From assembly GCA_018823835.1 (NCBI GenBank), contig JAHJHT010000008.1:62001-126000 (forward strand): a stretch of 64,000 nucleotides of DNA. Reading direction: 5' to 3'. Shown here piece after piece: positions 1-8,245 of this stretch (positions are counted from its first letter, which is position 1; each line of letters begins with the position of its first letter). Origin of the DNA: Alphaproteobacteria bacterium. Its GTDB lineage: Bacteria > Pseudomonadota > Alphaproteobacteria > Rhizobiales > Rhizobiaceae. A program made the position numbers and the translations under genes. Under the pieces are notes generated by a model. It was not told where the DNA came from and made no database searches. It saw only the letters and a list, made by a program, of their open reading frames with translations.

Positions 1-699
1 GACGTCTTTATCCAGCAGGGGGCTGTGCATCTCGCTTCGTTGTCGAACGGCGTTTCGCTCGGCGCTGGCGCGGTCGTCGTCACGCAAGGCAACGGACGGG
101 CCCAGCTTGTGCGCGGCCAGCAGACGATGATCGTTTCGCCGAATTCCGTCGTCACATTGCCTGCCGACCGCGGACGGGTGACGACCATCCTGCAGACAGT
201 TGGACAGGTCGAATTTCACGTGGACAGCAGGCAGGTCCAGCATTTCACCGTCGAAACGCCCTACCTTGCTGCCGCCGTCAAAGGCACCCGCTTCGTGGTC
301 AACGTGCGCCGAGGCAGGGCCAGCGTCGGCGTCTATCGGGGCCGGGTCGAGGTTACGAACCTGAAGTCGGGCGACCGGGCCGATGTGCTGCCCGGACAAC
401 GCGGCGCAGTCGGGGCCCGGAAGGGTATCTCGATCAGGGGCAAAGGCGACATACAGGCGGTCAGGCCAGGGCTCGCCCGTGCAGCCATGGTTGCGGCCGC
501 GACCGCCAAGGACGTCCTTGCCTCCCTGTCCCAGGGGGCTGTGGCAAGTGCCGGCAAGAGCGCTGCGGCGCAGGGCAAGGCCAACGGAAAGTCGGGAAAC
601 AATGGCAAGGGCAACGGTAATGGTAATGGTCATGGCGGCGGCAATGGCAGCGGTAACGGCAATGGCGGCGGCAATGGCAACGGTAACGGCCGGAACTGA
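1..699 (+). CDS. FecR-domain protein with Gly/Asn-rich tail (5' partial)
   Basis: The reading frame is open from base 1, and its first residues (DVFIQQGAVHLASL) align with residues after the signal peptide of the next gene, so the true start and any signal peptide lie upstream of the window. The body is a FecR-like domain: the segments QLVRGQQTMIVSPNS, VETPYLAAAVKGTRFVV and GVYRGRVEVTN are nearly matched in the paralogue at 908. From about base 574 the protein becomes a low-complexity tail of Gly-Asn with Lys and His, ending in NGNGRN. FecR domains are usually periplasmic sensory or scaffold modules. No FecA or ECF sigma factor is nearby, so the context favours partnership with the CHASE2 protein downstream rather than iron uptake. 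The function is inferred. Confidence 0.85.
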   Translation, partial: DVFIQQGAVHLASLSNGVSLGAGAVVVTQGNGRAQLVRGQQTMIVSPNSVVTLPADRGRVTTILQTVGQVEFHVDSRQVQHFTVETPYLAAAVKGTRFVVNVRRGRASVGVYRGRVEVTNLKSGDRADVLPGQRGAVGARKGISIRGKGDIQAVRPGLARAAMVAAATAKDVLASLSQGAVASAGKSAAAQGKANGKSGNNGKGNGNGNGHGGGNGSGNGNGGGNGNGNGRN

Positions 700-907
700 C
701 CATGCCGCCTGACGCCCCGCTTTGATGAACACTTGGACCGGCTCCGCGGGGCGCCCGAACTTGGCGGTTCGGCCATCCGACCGGGCGTCATTCCCAAACG
801 GAACCTTCCACCTTTCGTTAAAATCATCCACGGCAGCTTTCCGGAATAAAAGGGATTTTCGCTTACTGCTCGCTTCACGATTCCTTCGTTGACGGGTGGG
901 TGGTCCA

Positions 908-1807
908 ATGATCATGCGATCGATTTCTCTGCTGTCGCTTTGCGCGGCGCTGCTGCTGCTAGGCTTCGTCTCGGTGGTGCAGGCGGCGGATTGGCGCGTC
1001 GCACAGACAAGCGGCCGCGTGTTCCTGCAGCATCGCGGCGTTCAACTGGCCTCGCTGGCCAAAGGCGGCCTGCTGAAGAGCGGCTCGGTCGTGGTCACCG
1101 ATCGAAACGGCCGCGCAAAGCTGGTCCGTGGCGACCAGACGATGATTGTTTCGCCCAATTCGATGGTGACGCTGCCTGGGGGCAGGGGCGGTTCGACCAA
1201 GATCATCGAGGGCGTCGGCCTTGTCGAATATGACGTCGATCACCGCAAGGTACGGCACTTCTCCGTGGAGACGCCGTTCCTCGCCGCCGTCGTCAAGGGC
1301 ACCCGCTTCAAGGTCAAGGTCTCCAAGAGCGGCGCCAGCGTTGCCGTGCTGAGGGGCATGGTCGAGGTGACCAACCTCCGGTCTGGCGAGCGCGCCAACA
1401 TCCTCGCCGGCCAGATGGCCTTTGTGAATTCCTCCAAGGGCATAACCATCAGGGGCAAGGGCAACATCCAGAAAGTCATACCCGGGCCGGTGCGCGAGGC
1501 ACTCGTCGCGCCGCCGACCGGCAACAGCATCGACGCGGCAATTGGCGGCATCTCGGCAAGCGTTGGCACGAGCGGCGTGTCCGCCGGCGTCGGCGGTGTG
1601 TCGGCAAGCGTCGGGGTTGGCGGCGTGTCTGCCAGTGTCGGTAGCGGCGTGTCCGCCGGCGTGGGCACCGGCGGGGTTTCCGCAAGTGTCGGCAGCGGCG
1701 TGTCGGCTGGCGTTGGAAGCGGCGGCGTTTCTGTCGGCGTCGGTGGCGTTTCAGTCGGCCTCGGGGGCGGCGGTGTATCGGTCGGCGGCCTGGGGGGGCG
1801 GCGGTAG
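908..1807 (+). CDS. FecR-domain protein with GVSA-repeat tail
   Basis: This is an exported FecR-domain protein of about 299 residues. The ATG at 908 gives a signal peptide (MIMRSISLLSLCAALLLLGF, then SVVQA before ADWRV); a GTG at 896 and an ATG at 914 are alternatives. The FecR-like body follows (QTMIVSPNSMVTLPGG, VETPFLAAVVKGTRFKVKV, VLRGMVEVTNLRSGERA). Residues from about 213 to the end are an imperfect repeat of GVSASVG/GVSAGVG units with almost no charge, a different kind of tail from the Gly/Asn tail of its upstream paralogue. It ends 45 bases before the CHASE2 gene in the same direction, so the two are probably co-transcribed. The repeat could form a stacked beta structure, which is speculation. 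Iron signalling is not indicated. Confidence 0.88.
   Translation: MIMRSISLLSLCAALLLLGFVSVVQAADWRVAQTSGRVFLQHRGVQLASLAKGGLLKSGSVVVTDRNGRAKLVRGDQTMIVSPNSMVTLPGGRGGSTKIIEGVGLVEYDVDHRKVRHFSVETPFLAAVVKGTRFKVKVSKSGASVAVLRGMVEVTNLRSGERANILAGQMAFVNSSKGITIRGKGNIQKVIPGPVREALVAPPTGNSIDAAIGGISASVGTSGVSAGVGGVSASVGVGGVSASVGSGVSAGVGTGGVSASVGSGVSAGVGSGGVSVGVGGVSVGLGGGGVSVGGLGGRR
1544..1804 (+). repeat. Coding tandem repeat (GVSA-type) in FecR protein
   Basis: The 3' end of the second FecR gene consists of imperfect in-frame units encoding G-V-S-A-[SG]-V-G, with spacing varied by one or two glycines. The copies differ at many third positions, so this is an old protein-level repeat and not a simple slippage tract. 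Confidence 0.75.
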
Positions 1808-1852
1808 AATTTTGGGGAACGCGGCCTTCGGGCCGCGCTGGCGGGGACTTGA

Positions 1853-4627
1853 ATGCCGAAACGGGCGATCGCACTGGTTATGGTCGGTCTGCTTGTGCTC
1901 TGGGCCCAGGGCGCAGGCTGGCTGAAGCCGCTCGACGACCGTCTTGGCGACTGGCGCATGGCCAGTCTCGAGCGCGAGCCGACCGGCGGGATCGTGCTGG
2001 TCGACATCGACGCAAAGAGCATTTCGGGCCTTGGCCGCTGGCCCTGGCCGCGCAGGATCCACGCTGACCTCATCGACAGGCTGAGCGCCGCCGGCGCTAG
2101 CGAGATCGCCTTCGACGTCGATTTCAGCGCACCATCGACGCCTGGCGAGGACGAAGCGCTGCAAGCCGCGCTCGAGCGCGCGGGCGGCTCGGTCATTCTC
2201 GTCGCCTTCGACCAGCGCGCCAGCGCGACGGCAGGCGGCTCTTCGTTGCACAACAACCGGCCGATCGCGCGCTTTGCCGATAACGCCTGGCTCGCGGGCG
2301 TGAACGTGCTTCCGGACGTTGATGGCCGGATCCGGTCGCTGGATTATGCCCTGCAGGACCCGACGGGCGCATTGCCGTCGCTTGCCGCCATGCTTGCCGG
2401 CGGTGCGGCGGACCGGACCAAGTCCTTTCGCGTCGACTTCGGCATAAGGGCGGACCGCATCGACCGCATCTCGGTGCTCGACCTGCTTTCCGGCCGCGTC
2501 GAGGATAGCCGCATCGCCGGCAAGAAGATCATCGTCGGCGCCGAGGCGATCGAGTTGCGCGACATATTCCACGTGCCGGTGCACGGTTTCGTCTCGGGAT
2601 CGATGGTGCATGCATTGGGCGCCGAGAGCATCCTGCAGGGGCGGGCGCTCACCCGCACGGGATCGGTTTCGAGCATTCTGGGTCTGCTGCTCACGCTTCT
2701 CGCGGGCGTCCATTTCAGCCGCCGGTTGGGCTGGAAGGGCCTGCTGGCCCTGCTTGCCGGCAGCGCGCTGGCAATCGAACTTGCAGCCGTCGCGGTCCAG
2801 CGCCTGGCGCCGCTGGAAATCGCAACCGGGTCATGGCTGCTGGCGCTGGCCGGAATGATGCTGGTGACGCTGGTCAGCGAGATCGACTTCCGCCGCATCA
2901 TCATTGCCATCTACCGCAACCGCGAAGCCAATGTGCAGACCATCCTGAACCGCGTCATCGCCGACAATTTCGCCGGCGTTCTGGTGGTCGACGGCGAGGG
3001 CGCCATCGTGGCGGCCAGCGAGGCCGCCAATGCGATCCTCGCAGCGGAAGAGGGGCTGACCGGCCGGCGCCTCGCCGACGTGCTGCCCACCGAACTCCAT
3101 GCCGCCTTCATCGAAGCCGCTGCCGCCGGGCAGGAGAAGCGATCCGAGCCCTTCGAGGTCGAGGTGACGATGCCGAGCGGCCGGCGCACCTTCGAACTCG
3201 TGGTGACGCACTCCTGGCTGAGCGGCGGGCTCGACGAGGAGGGCCATGAACGTCCCGATGCGCTGGTCACCTGCCTGACCTTCGTCGACACGACCGAGCG
3301 CAAGCAGGCTGCCGACCGCATCGCCTACCTCGCCCGCTTCGACCCGATGACCGGCCTTGCCAACCGCAACCAGTTTCTCGAGCGCGCCGCCTCGGCCCTT
3401 GCCGGCGCCGGGTACGGCGATCCGCAGACCGTGCTGTGCGTCGATCTCGACCGCTTCAAGTCGGTCAACGATACGCTCGGCCACAGTTTCGGCGACCAGC
3501 TGCTCTGTGCGGTGGCCAACCGGCTGGTCTCCATGGCGCCGGAAGGCAGCGTCGTGGCGCGGCTCGGCGGCACCGACTTCGCGATCCTGCTCGGCGGCGC
3601 CGACAGCGCCGGACATGCCGTGCAACTGGCGCAGGAACTGGCAAGCCCGTCGGCGCAGTCCTACCGCATCGGCGACCGCCGCGCCGTGGTGACGCTGAGC
3701 ATCGGCATCGCCACCGCAACGCAGGGCGAGGCCGACGACGCGCCGGCGCTGCTGAAGCAGGCCGACACCGCCCTGCACCGGGCCAAGGAAGCCGGCGGCA
3801 ACTGCCACGTCGTCTATGACGCGTCCATGGTTGCCGGCCTCGAAGGCCGCAGGCAGCTCGAGATCGACCTCTGGGACGCCTTCGAGAAGGGCGAGTTCGA
3901 GGTCTATTTCCAGCCACAGCTCAGCCTCGACGACGGCCGCGTTATCGGGGCGGAGGCGCTGATGCGCTGGAGCCACCCGGACCGCGGCTTCGTCTCGCCG
4001 GCCGAATTCGTGCCGGTGCTGGAATCGATCGGCCTGATGGAGGCGGCAGGCAGGCTGGTGCTCGAAGAGGCCTGCCGCGCCGCGATGGAATGGCCGGACG
4101 ACATCCAGGTCGCCGTCAACGTCTCATCGGTCCAGTTCACCCGCGACGATCTTGCCGGGGCGGTCGCCGACGTGCTGCAGCGCACCGGTCTGCCGGGCGA
4201 ACGCCTGGAGCTCGAGATCACCGAATCGCTGTTCCTCAACGAGAACCAGGCGGTGATGGCGACGATGGACAGGATCCGCGCCATGGGCGTGCACTTCTCG
4301 CTCGACGATTTCGGCACCGGCTACTCCGCGCTCGCCTATGTGCAGAAGTTCCCGATCGACAAGATCAAGATCGACCGCTCCTTCATCAAGGGCATCCCGC
4401 ACGACCAGGGTTCGGTGGCCATCGTGCGCGCCGTGGCGGCGATGGCCGAGAGCCTCGACATGCGGCTGATCGCCGAGGGCATCGACCGCGAGGAGCACAT
4501 TTCGATCCTGCGGCTGCTGGGCTGCCACGAGGGACAGGGCTTCCTGTTTTCCAGGCCGCTGCCGCGGGCCAAGTTCCGGGATTTCCTCGAGAAGCGGTCG
4601 CAGCAGCGCGCGGCTGACGTGGCGTAA
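1853..4627 (+). CDS. CHASE2-PAS-GGDEF-EAL c-di-GMP signalling protein
   Basis: This is a 924-residue membrane signalling protein. It has an N-terminal membrane anchor (about 4-22), a periplasmic CHASE2 sensor (about 25-270, with DDRLGDWR and GRWPWPR), three membrane helices (about 275-345), a PAS-like segment (about 365-480), a GGDEF domain (about 490-655) and an EAL domain (about 670-915). The GGDEF signature reads GGTDF at 572-576, off consensus, so cyclase activity is doubtful. The EAL domain keeps AEALMRW (Glu701), NVSS, ITES, DDFGTGYS, KIDRSF, AEGI and GQGF, all expected of an active c-di-GMP phosphodiesterase. The ATG at 1853 follows a GGGGAC ribosome site. It lies 45 bases after the FecR gene. 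FecR and CHASE2 genes are often neighbours, so the secreted FecR proteins may modulate CHASE2. That coupling is inference. Confidence 0.93.
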   Translation: MPKRAIALVMVGLLVLWAQGAGWLKPLDDRLGDWRMASLEREPTGGIVLVDIDAKSISGLGRWPWPRRIHADLIDRLSAAGASEIAFDVDFSAPSTPGEDEALQAALERAGGSVILVAFDQRASATAGGSSLHNNRPIARFADNAWLAGVNVLPDVDGRIRSLDYALQDPTGALPSLAAMLAGGAADRTKSFRVDFGIRADRIDRISVLDLLSGRVEDSRIAGKKIIVGAEAIELRDIFHVPVHGFVSGSMVHALGAESILQGRALTRTGSVSSILGLLLTLLAGVHFSRRLGWKGLLALLAGSALAIELAAVAVQRLAPLEIATGSWLLALAGMMLVTLVSEIDFRRIIIAIYRNREANVQTILNRVIADNFAGVLVVDGEGAIVAASEAANAILAAEEGLTGRRLADVLPTELHAAFIEAAAAGQEKRSEPFEVEVTMPSGRRTFELVVTHSWLSGGLDEEGHERPDALVTCLTFVDTTERKQAADRIAYLARFDPMTGLANRNQFLERAASALAGAGYGDPQTVLCVDLDRFKSVNDTLGHSFGDQLLCAVANRLVSMAPEGSVVARLGGTDFAILLGGADSAGHAVQLAQELASPSAQSYRIGDRRAVVTLSIGIATATQGEADDAPALLKQADTALHRAKEAGGNCHVVYDASMVAGLEGRRQLEIDLWDAFEKGEFEVYFQPQLSLDDGRVIGAEALMRWSHPDRGFVSPAEFVPVLESIGLMEAAGRLVLEEACRAAMEWPDDIQVAVNVSSVQFTRDDLAGAVADVLQRTGLPGERLELEITESLFLNENQAVMATMDRIRAMGVHFSLDDFGTGYSALAYVQKFPIDKIKIDRSFIKGIPHDQGSVAIVRAVAAMAESLDMRLIAEGIDREEHISILRLLGCHEGQGFLFSRPLPRAKFRDFLEKRSQQRAADVA

Positions 4628-4753
4628 ACTAGACAGCGCCAATACTTGGACATGACAGTCTAGAACGAAGAACATCGGATAAAATCCGTATTCATGCAAT
4701 TTGCAGGTGGCGCGATTACAACACCTTAACGTCTGGCGTGCTTTAACGCCGGC

Positions 4754-5347
4754 ATGAGCAAGAAACCCGCCAAGACCAAATCCGCCCCCGCAGCCAAGCC
4801 CGCCGAGGACGGCGCGCCGGAAGCCGCGCCGAAGAAGCGCTCCAAGCTGAAGCTGGCGCTCGCCGCCCTCGTGCCGCTGCTGCTGGCCGGCGGCGGCTAT
4901 GCCGGCTGGAGCTTCTTCATGGCGCCGGGTGCGGACGAAGCCCATGCCGAGGCGGCAGCAGAGGGCGAGGAAGGCCACGGCGAGGACGGCCACGGCGCGG
5001 CGGACATGATGAAGGTCTCCTCGGTCGAGACCGCGCTCAAGGCCGAGACCTCGGCCACCCACACCTACGCACTTTCCGTGCTGATCGCCGGTACCTGCGG
5101 CGCCTCGCGGACGCCGGCGCTGAAGGCGGCAAGCGACGCCGAGGCGGCGCAAGACGGCATGCTGGTCAGCCTGTCCTGGCAGGGTGCCGCGCGCCGCGCC
5201 ATGGGCGTCACCGAAAAGGCCTGCAACTACATGGTGGGCGAGATCGAGGAAGCCGAGCTGAAGCTGGCGCCGGGCGCGGACGCCGCCAAGGGCGGCCATG
5301 GCGCACCGGCCAAGGACGACGGCGGCCACGCCAAGCCGGCGCACTAG
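4754..5347 (+). CDS. Single-pass membrane protein, His-rich, unknown function
   Basis: I do not recognise this 197-residue protein. It has a basic, Lys/Ala/Pro-rich cytoplasmic head (1-35), one membrane helix (about 36-56, LALAALVPLLLAGGGYAGWS) and a periplasmic part. Two His/Gly/Asp-rich stretches (near 70-85, containing EGHGEDGHG, and the last 20 residues, ending GGHAKPAH) flank a compact region with two cysteines (TCGAS and KACNY). The head and helix resemble the start of FliL, but the rest does not. Histidine clusters could bind metal; that is a guess. The ribosome site is weak, and the gene follows the CHASE2 gene after 126 bases. Confidence 0.7.
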   Translation: MSKKPAKTKSAPAAKPAEDGAPEAAPKKRSKLKLALAALVPLLLAGGGYAGWSFFMAPGADEAHAEAAAEGEEGHGEDGHGAADMMKVSSVETALKAETSATHTYALSVLIAGTCGASRTPALKAASDAEAAQDGMLVSLSWQGAARRAMGVTEKACNYMVGEIEEAELKLAPGADAAKGGHGAPAKDDGGHAKPAH

Positions 5348-5377
5348 CACCGTTCCGTCTCTTCCGCGGCCTCTCCG

Positions 5378-5677
5378 TCAAAGCATGCGCGACAGCAGCG
5401 GCTCCTCCATCGGCGGGGCAGGCCGGCGCGTCAATTGGTTCAGCGACTTTTCCGAGAAGAACAGCGCCTGCACGTCATGCGGGTCGGCGCGCAGCAGGAA
5501 ATAGACCATCGCCATCATGATGGCGCGCGAGCGCGACGTCCGGCACTCGCCGGTTTCCGGCTCCAGCGCGTCGCCGGTCAGCATGGCGGACAGTTCGTGC
5601 GCCAGCGCCACGAGGCGGTCATAGGCTTCCATGCATTCATCGCTGAAGTCGATTTCGGGCTTTCTGATGCGCGGCAT
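5378..5677 (-). CDS. Hypothetical protein
   Basis: This is a soluble 99-residue protein with no domain I can name. It begins MPRIRKPEIDFSDECMEAYD and has an AIMMAMVYFLLRADPHDV helix that could be amphipathic. The start is supported by an AGGAGAAG ribosome site just upstream of the ATG (read on the minus strand). It is transcribed toward the 4754 gene. Base composition matches the surrounding chromosome, so it is probably a lineage-specific housekeeping or regulatory protein. Nothing in its neighbourhood points to a function. Confidence 0.6.
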   Translation of the reverse strand: MPRIRKPEIDFSDECMEAYDRLVALAHELSAMLTGDALEPETGECRTSRSRAIMMAMVYFLLRADPHDVQALFFSEKSLNQLTRRPAPPMEEPLLSRML

Positions 5678-6166
5678 CGGGCTTCTCCTGTGCGGACATG
5701 GGGGATCGTTCCCGCGCTTCGATTTCGAAGCCGGGGCGTGGGAGGCGGCGCATGGCGGCGACGTCGATCTGATTTTGTATGTGACGCGCTGCCATGCGCC
5801 GCCGGCGTCTTACCCGTGCCCGTCCCGGCCCATGAGCATCCGATAGGCTGGATGCCAAGGGCGCTCGGTACGGCGCAGGGCCGGATCCGGCCCGCGCGAC
5901 CACGCGGACAAGTCCGGCGCCACACTTGCCTGGATGGAGGTCGTGGCCACCCGTTCCCACCGGCAAGCTGCGGGGCAAAGTATGCGCTGGGTTTTGCGGG
6001 CGTGGATGAAATGGCGGGGCGGGAGAGCGGCCAAGGCCGGAAAAGGGCCGGTCCGGGACGAAAAGGAGCGGCGGCGGCGAAAAATCTGTCCACGCGGCCA
6101 GCGGCGCGCGGGACGCGCCGCCACTTGCTCGGCTAGTCTTGCCCCCGGACGCAGGAGGAGCAAGCC
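5678..6166. other. Intergenic region, no gene seen
   Basis: About 490 bases lie between the divergent 5378-5677 gene and the RidA gene. I see no convincing ORF with a ribosome site and no tRNA. A small hairpin (GGCGCG...CGCGCC, near 6107-6123) and the GGAGGAG ribosome site of the RidA gene at its right end are the only clear features. Confidence 0.5.
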
Positions 6167-6559
6167 GTGAAGAAAGAGATCATCGAGGTGCCGGTGCTGT
6201 CGCCGATGATGCGGGAGCTCGGCGTGCCGTGCTCGTCGGTGACGCGGGCCAACGGTTTCGTCTTCGTCGCCGCGACGCCGCCGGTGGACATGGTGACGGG
6301 CAAGATCGTCAAGGGCGACATCGAGACCCAGACCGAGGCCTCGCTCAACGCGGTAAAACTCTGCCTGGCGGCGGCGGGCTGTTCGTTCGAGGACGTGGTG
6401 ACCCTGCGCATCTACGCCGCCAATGTCGGCCACTACGACGCGATCAACCGCGTCTACAAGAAGCACTTCCCCGACAATTTCCCCTCGCGCAGCTTCGTGC
6501 CGGTGTCGGGCTGGTTCATGGAATTCGACATCGAGATCGAGTGCATGGCGGTGGGGTGA
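6167..6559 (+). CDS. RidA family protein (YjgF/UK114)
   Basis: This 130-residue protein has the compact RidA fold. RidA enzymes deaminate reactive enamine/imine intermediates from PLP enzymes and so protect metabolism; many relatives have other or unknown roles. Visible family traits are the NGFVFVAATPPVD segment, ETQTEASLNAVKLCLAAAG, the Arg of VTLRIYAANV that usually binds the substrate carboxylate, and FPSRSFVPV. The start is a GTG at 6167 with a strong GGAGGAG six bases upstream. There is no operon partner. The subfamily, and so the exact activity, is not settled by the sequence. Confidence 0.88.
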   Translation: MKKEIIEVPVLSPMMRELGVPCSSVTRANGFVFVAATPPVDMVTGKIVKGDIETQTEASLNAVKLCLAAAGCSFEDVVTLRIYAANVGHYDAINRVYKKHFPDNFPSRSFVPVSGWFMEFDIEIECMAVG

Positions 6560-7150
6560 GGGGGATTGTCCCATCGCAGTCTGGCTTATTGTCCGCGCCC
6601 GTTCCACTCCGCTCTCGATACACTTGGCTTTCGGGTGTTCGCCCCTCGGCCTGGCCTGTCCGGCTATGTGTTCGTCCAGCACGCACCGCCCGTAATGGCG
6701 GCAGCGGAAGCCTTAGACGCCGCCTCCCCGGGCGGCGAGGGCTACGTGTGGCCCACGCCGGAAGCGCAGCCTCCTCCCCACCTGACTACCGTCGCGACTG
6801 GCGTTCCACGGGAGGAGCAGGGGGACTATGCGGGAGGGGTGGGCGATGGGGATGAAATGAGGAGATCATTTCGCGGGATTCAATGAAATCAACGGTTTGG
6901 GGGAATTGTGTACCCCACGCCTAACCCCTTCGTTGTCTTCGGACTTGAACTAAGGGATACAGGCCGTGACGCCGATGACTGGCGCAGGCGTGTCGCCTGT
7001 CCTACACCCTTCTCGGTGCATCGCGGTCACGGCATGGATCCTAGGTCTGCGCCGCGTCGCTGCGCTCCTTGCTCCGCCCTAGGATGACGAAGCAGGGTAC
7101 TTCTGGTCGTTACGCGTACCCCACCCGACTGCGATGGAGGCCAGCGCCAT
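6560..7150. other. Intergenic region with palindromic repeat
   Basis: About 590 bases separate the RidA gene from the accessory two-gene cassette. I find no supportable gene. It contains a 48-base element with perfect inverted ends at 7038-7085 (listed separately) and two copies of GTACCCCAC about 200 bases apart. It probably marks the left junction of inserted DNA. Confidence 0.5.
7038..7085. repeat. Short intergenic element with ATCCTAGG inverted ends
   Basis: Perfect 8-base inverted arms, ATCCTAGG at 7038-7045 and CCTAGGAT at 7078-7085, enclose a 32-base G+C-rich core (begins TCTGCGCCGCGTCGCTG). From memory, elements of this kind recur between genes in Mesorhizobium-type genomes. Only one copy is present here. 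Confidence 0.6.
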
Positions 7151-8245
7151 TCAGTCTTCTTGCTCGATATCCACGAACAATAGCTGCCGACCATGTCCTC
7201 GGCGAACTCGAACCGTCACGTCGTGATTCACCATGGGGCCGATTAGATCGTCAACCGCTTCACTGAGCCCACTTACACGCCTCGTCTCCCCATCTGCGAC
7301 TGCGAGTTCGAGCCAATCCTTATCAAGATCAAGTGCCCGGAGGTTTCCCCTCAGGCCAAATTCTGTGTCGACTGGTTTGGCGTGCGCAGATAGCGGGCGC
7401 AAGGTGTTAGAGATGATTTTCCGCGACTCAGGCGAAAGAACCACAGGAGCTACGTCTTCACCCGCACCTCGAATTTCCATGGCAGAAAAGGTTTTGCCGG
7501 AAGGGGCCAAACTTCGAGTCATTTTCAAGAATGTTTCACGATAGTCCGCCTTGGTGACGACATTTTGCAAACCATCGACGGGGTCTTCGCTGCAAGCGCG
7601 GACAATATCAAGAAACTTCTCGGTCAAAGCTTCCGGTTCAATTTCACCTTCCGGAAAAAGGTCATGCTGTTCCGTCTTCTGTATAGCCACAGCGAACTGG
7701 TAGCTGCCTGGGACGCTCTGGAATAGCCAAGGTCGGTAGCGATCTTGGATCGCCTTAGCTGCTGGACCCCTCAACCGTAGCGGGGCGTCAGCCATGTACT
7801 CTACAGTGCGGAAGAACAAGTTTTGAACTACCTGCACTTTGCCAAGTATGAGGTCGAGCGGAGCCCCCCCGGTCACTACCTCGCCGCCTTTCACTGAGAC
7901 TAACACTTGCCCCGATGAGAACGATAGGCCCGCATCCCGCTGCGCCTGCTCATTCCATACCGCTTGCAATAGTTCGCGCAATTCGGCGCGGGCAAATGCT
8001 GGCAGGTTGGGGATATTGAAAGCTCGATGAGCGAACTGTTCGGCGGCGTTAAGATCGCCCGCTTTGTACCAAAGCGACGTAGCGCTGATCGCAAGAATAG
8101 CCTTTGTGCGAGCTTTCCCTACATCAACCTCACTAAACGCCTGCGACTCGGCACGTGCGGCCTCGGCAAAAAGTTTGCGAGCCTGCGCCTGCTCCCCCCG
8201 GCGGAGGGCTTCATGAGCGGCGTTAGCTAACTCTTGTCCAGTCAT
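7151..8245 (-). CDS. Uncharacterised protein of a two-gene accessory cassette (downstream gene)
   Basis: This soluble 364-residue protein has no family name I can give. Residues 1-115 are helical and alanine-rich and read like two or three TPR-type repeats (ANAAHEALRRGEQAQARKLF, AGDLNAAEQFAHRAF). The rest is alpha/beta, with a C-terminal block containing GNLRALDLDKDWLEL, VDDLIGPMVNHDVTVRVRR and LLFVDIEQED, which looks like a conserved beta-rich domain. There is no signal peptide or membrane helix. Its ATG overlaps the stop of the upstream gene (ATGA, 4 bases), so the two are translationally coupled. G+C is visibly lower than in the neighbours (hand count of row 7621: 29 of 60). It is probably a horizontally acquired partner of the 8242 gene. 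A defence or stress role is possible but unproven. Confidence 0.8.
   Translation of the reverse strand: MTGQELANAAHEALRRGEQAQARKLFAEAARAESQAFSEVDVGKARTKAILAISATSLWYKAGDLNAAEQFAHRAFNIPNLPAFARAELRELLQAVWNEQAQRDAGLSFSSGQVLVSVKGGEVVTGGAPLDLILGKVQVVQNLFFRTVEYMADAPLRLRGPAAKAIQDRYRPWLFQSVPGSYQFAVAIQKTEQHDLFPEGEIEPEALTEKFLDIVRACSEDPVDGLQNVVTKADYRETFLKMTRSLAPSGKTFSAMEIRGAGEDVAPVVLSPESRKIISNTLRPLSAHAKPVDTEFGLRGNLRALDLDKDWLELAVADGETRRVSGLSEAVDDLIGPMVNHDVTVRVRRGHGRQLLFVDIEQED

Noticed and set aside
1544..1804. Possible CRISPR-like direct repeats
   Set aside because: The repeats are in frame within a protein, with variable unit length and no unique spacers.
6909..7126. Two copies of GTACCCCAC flanking the 48-base element
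   Set aside because: Nine bases are too short to claim a target-site duplication, and the copies do not sit at the edges of any element.
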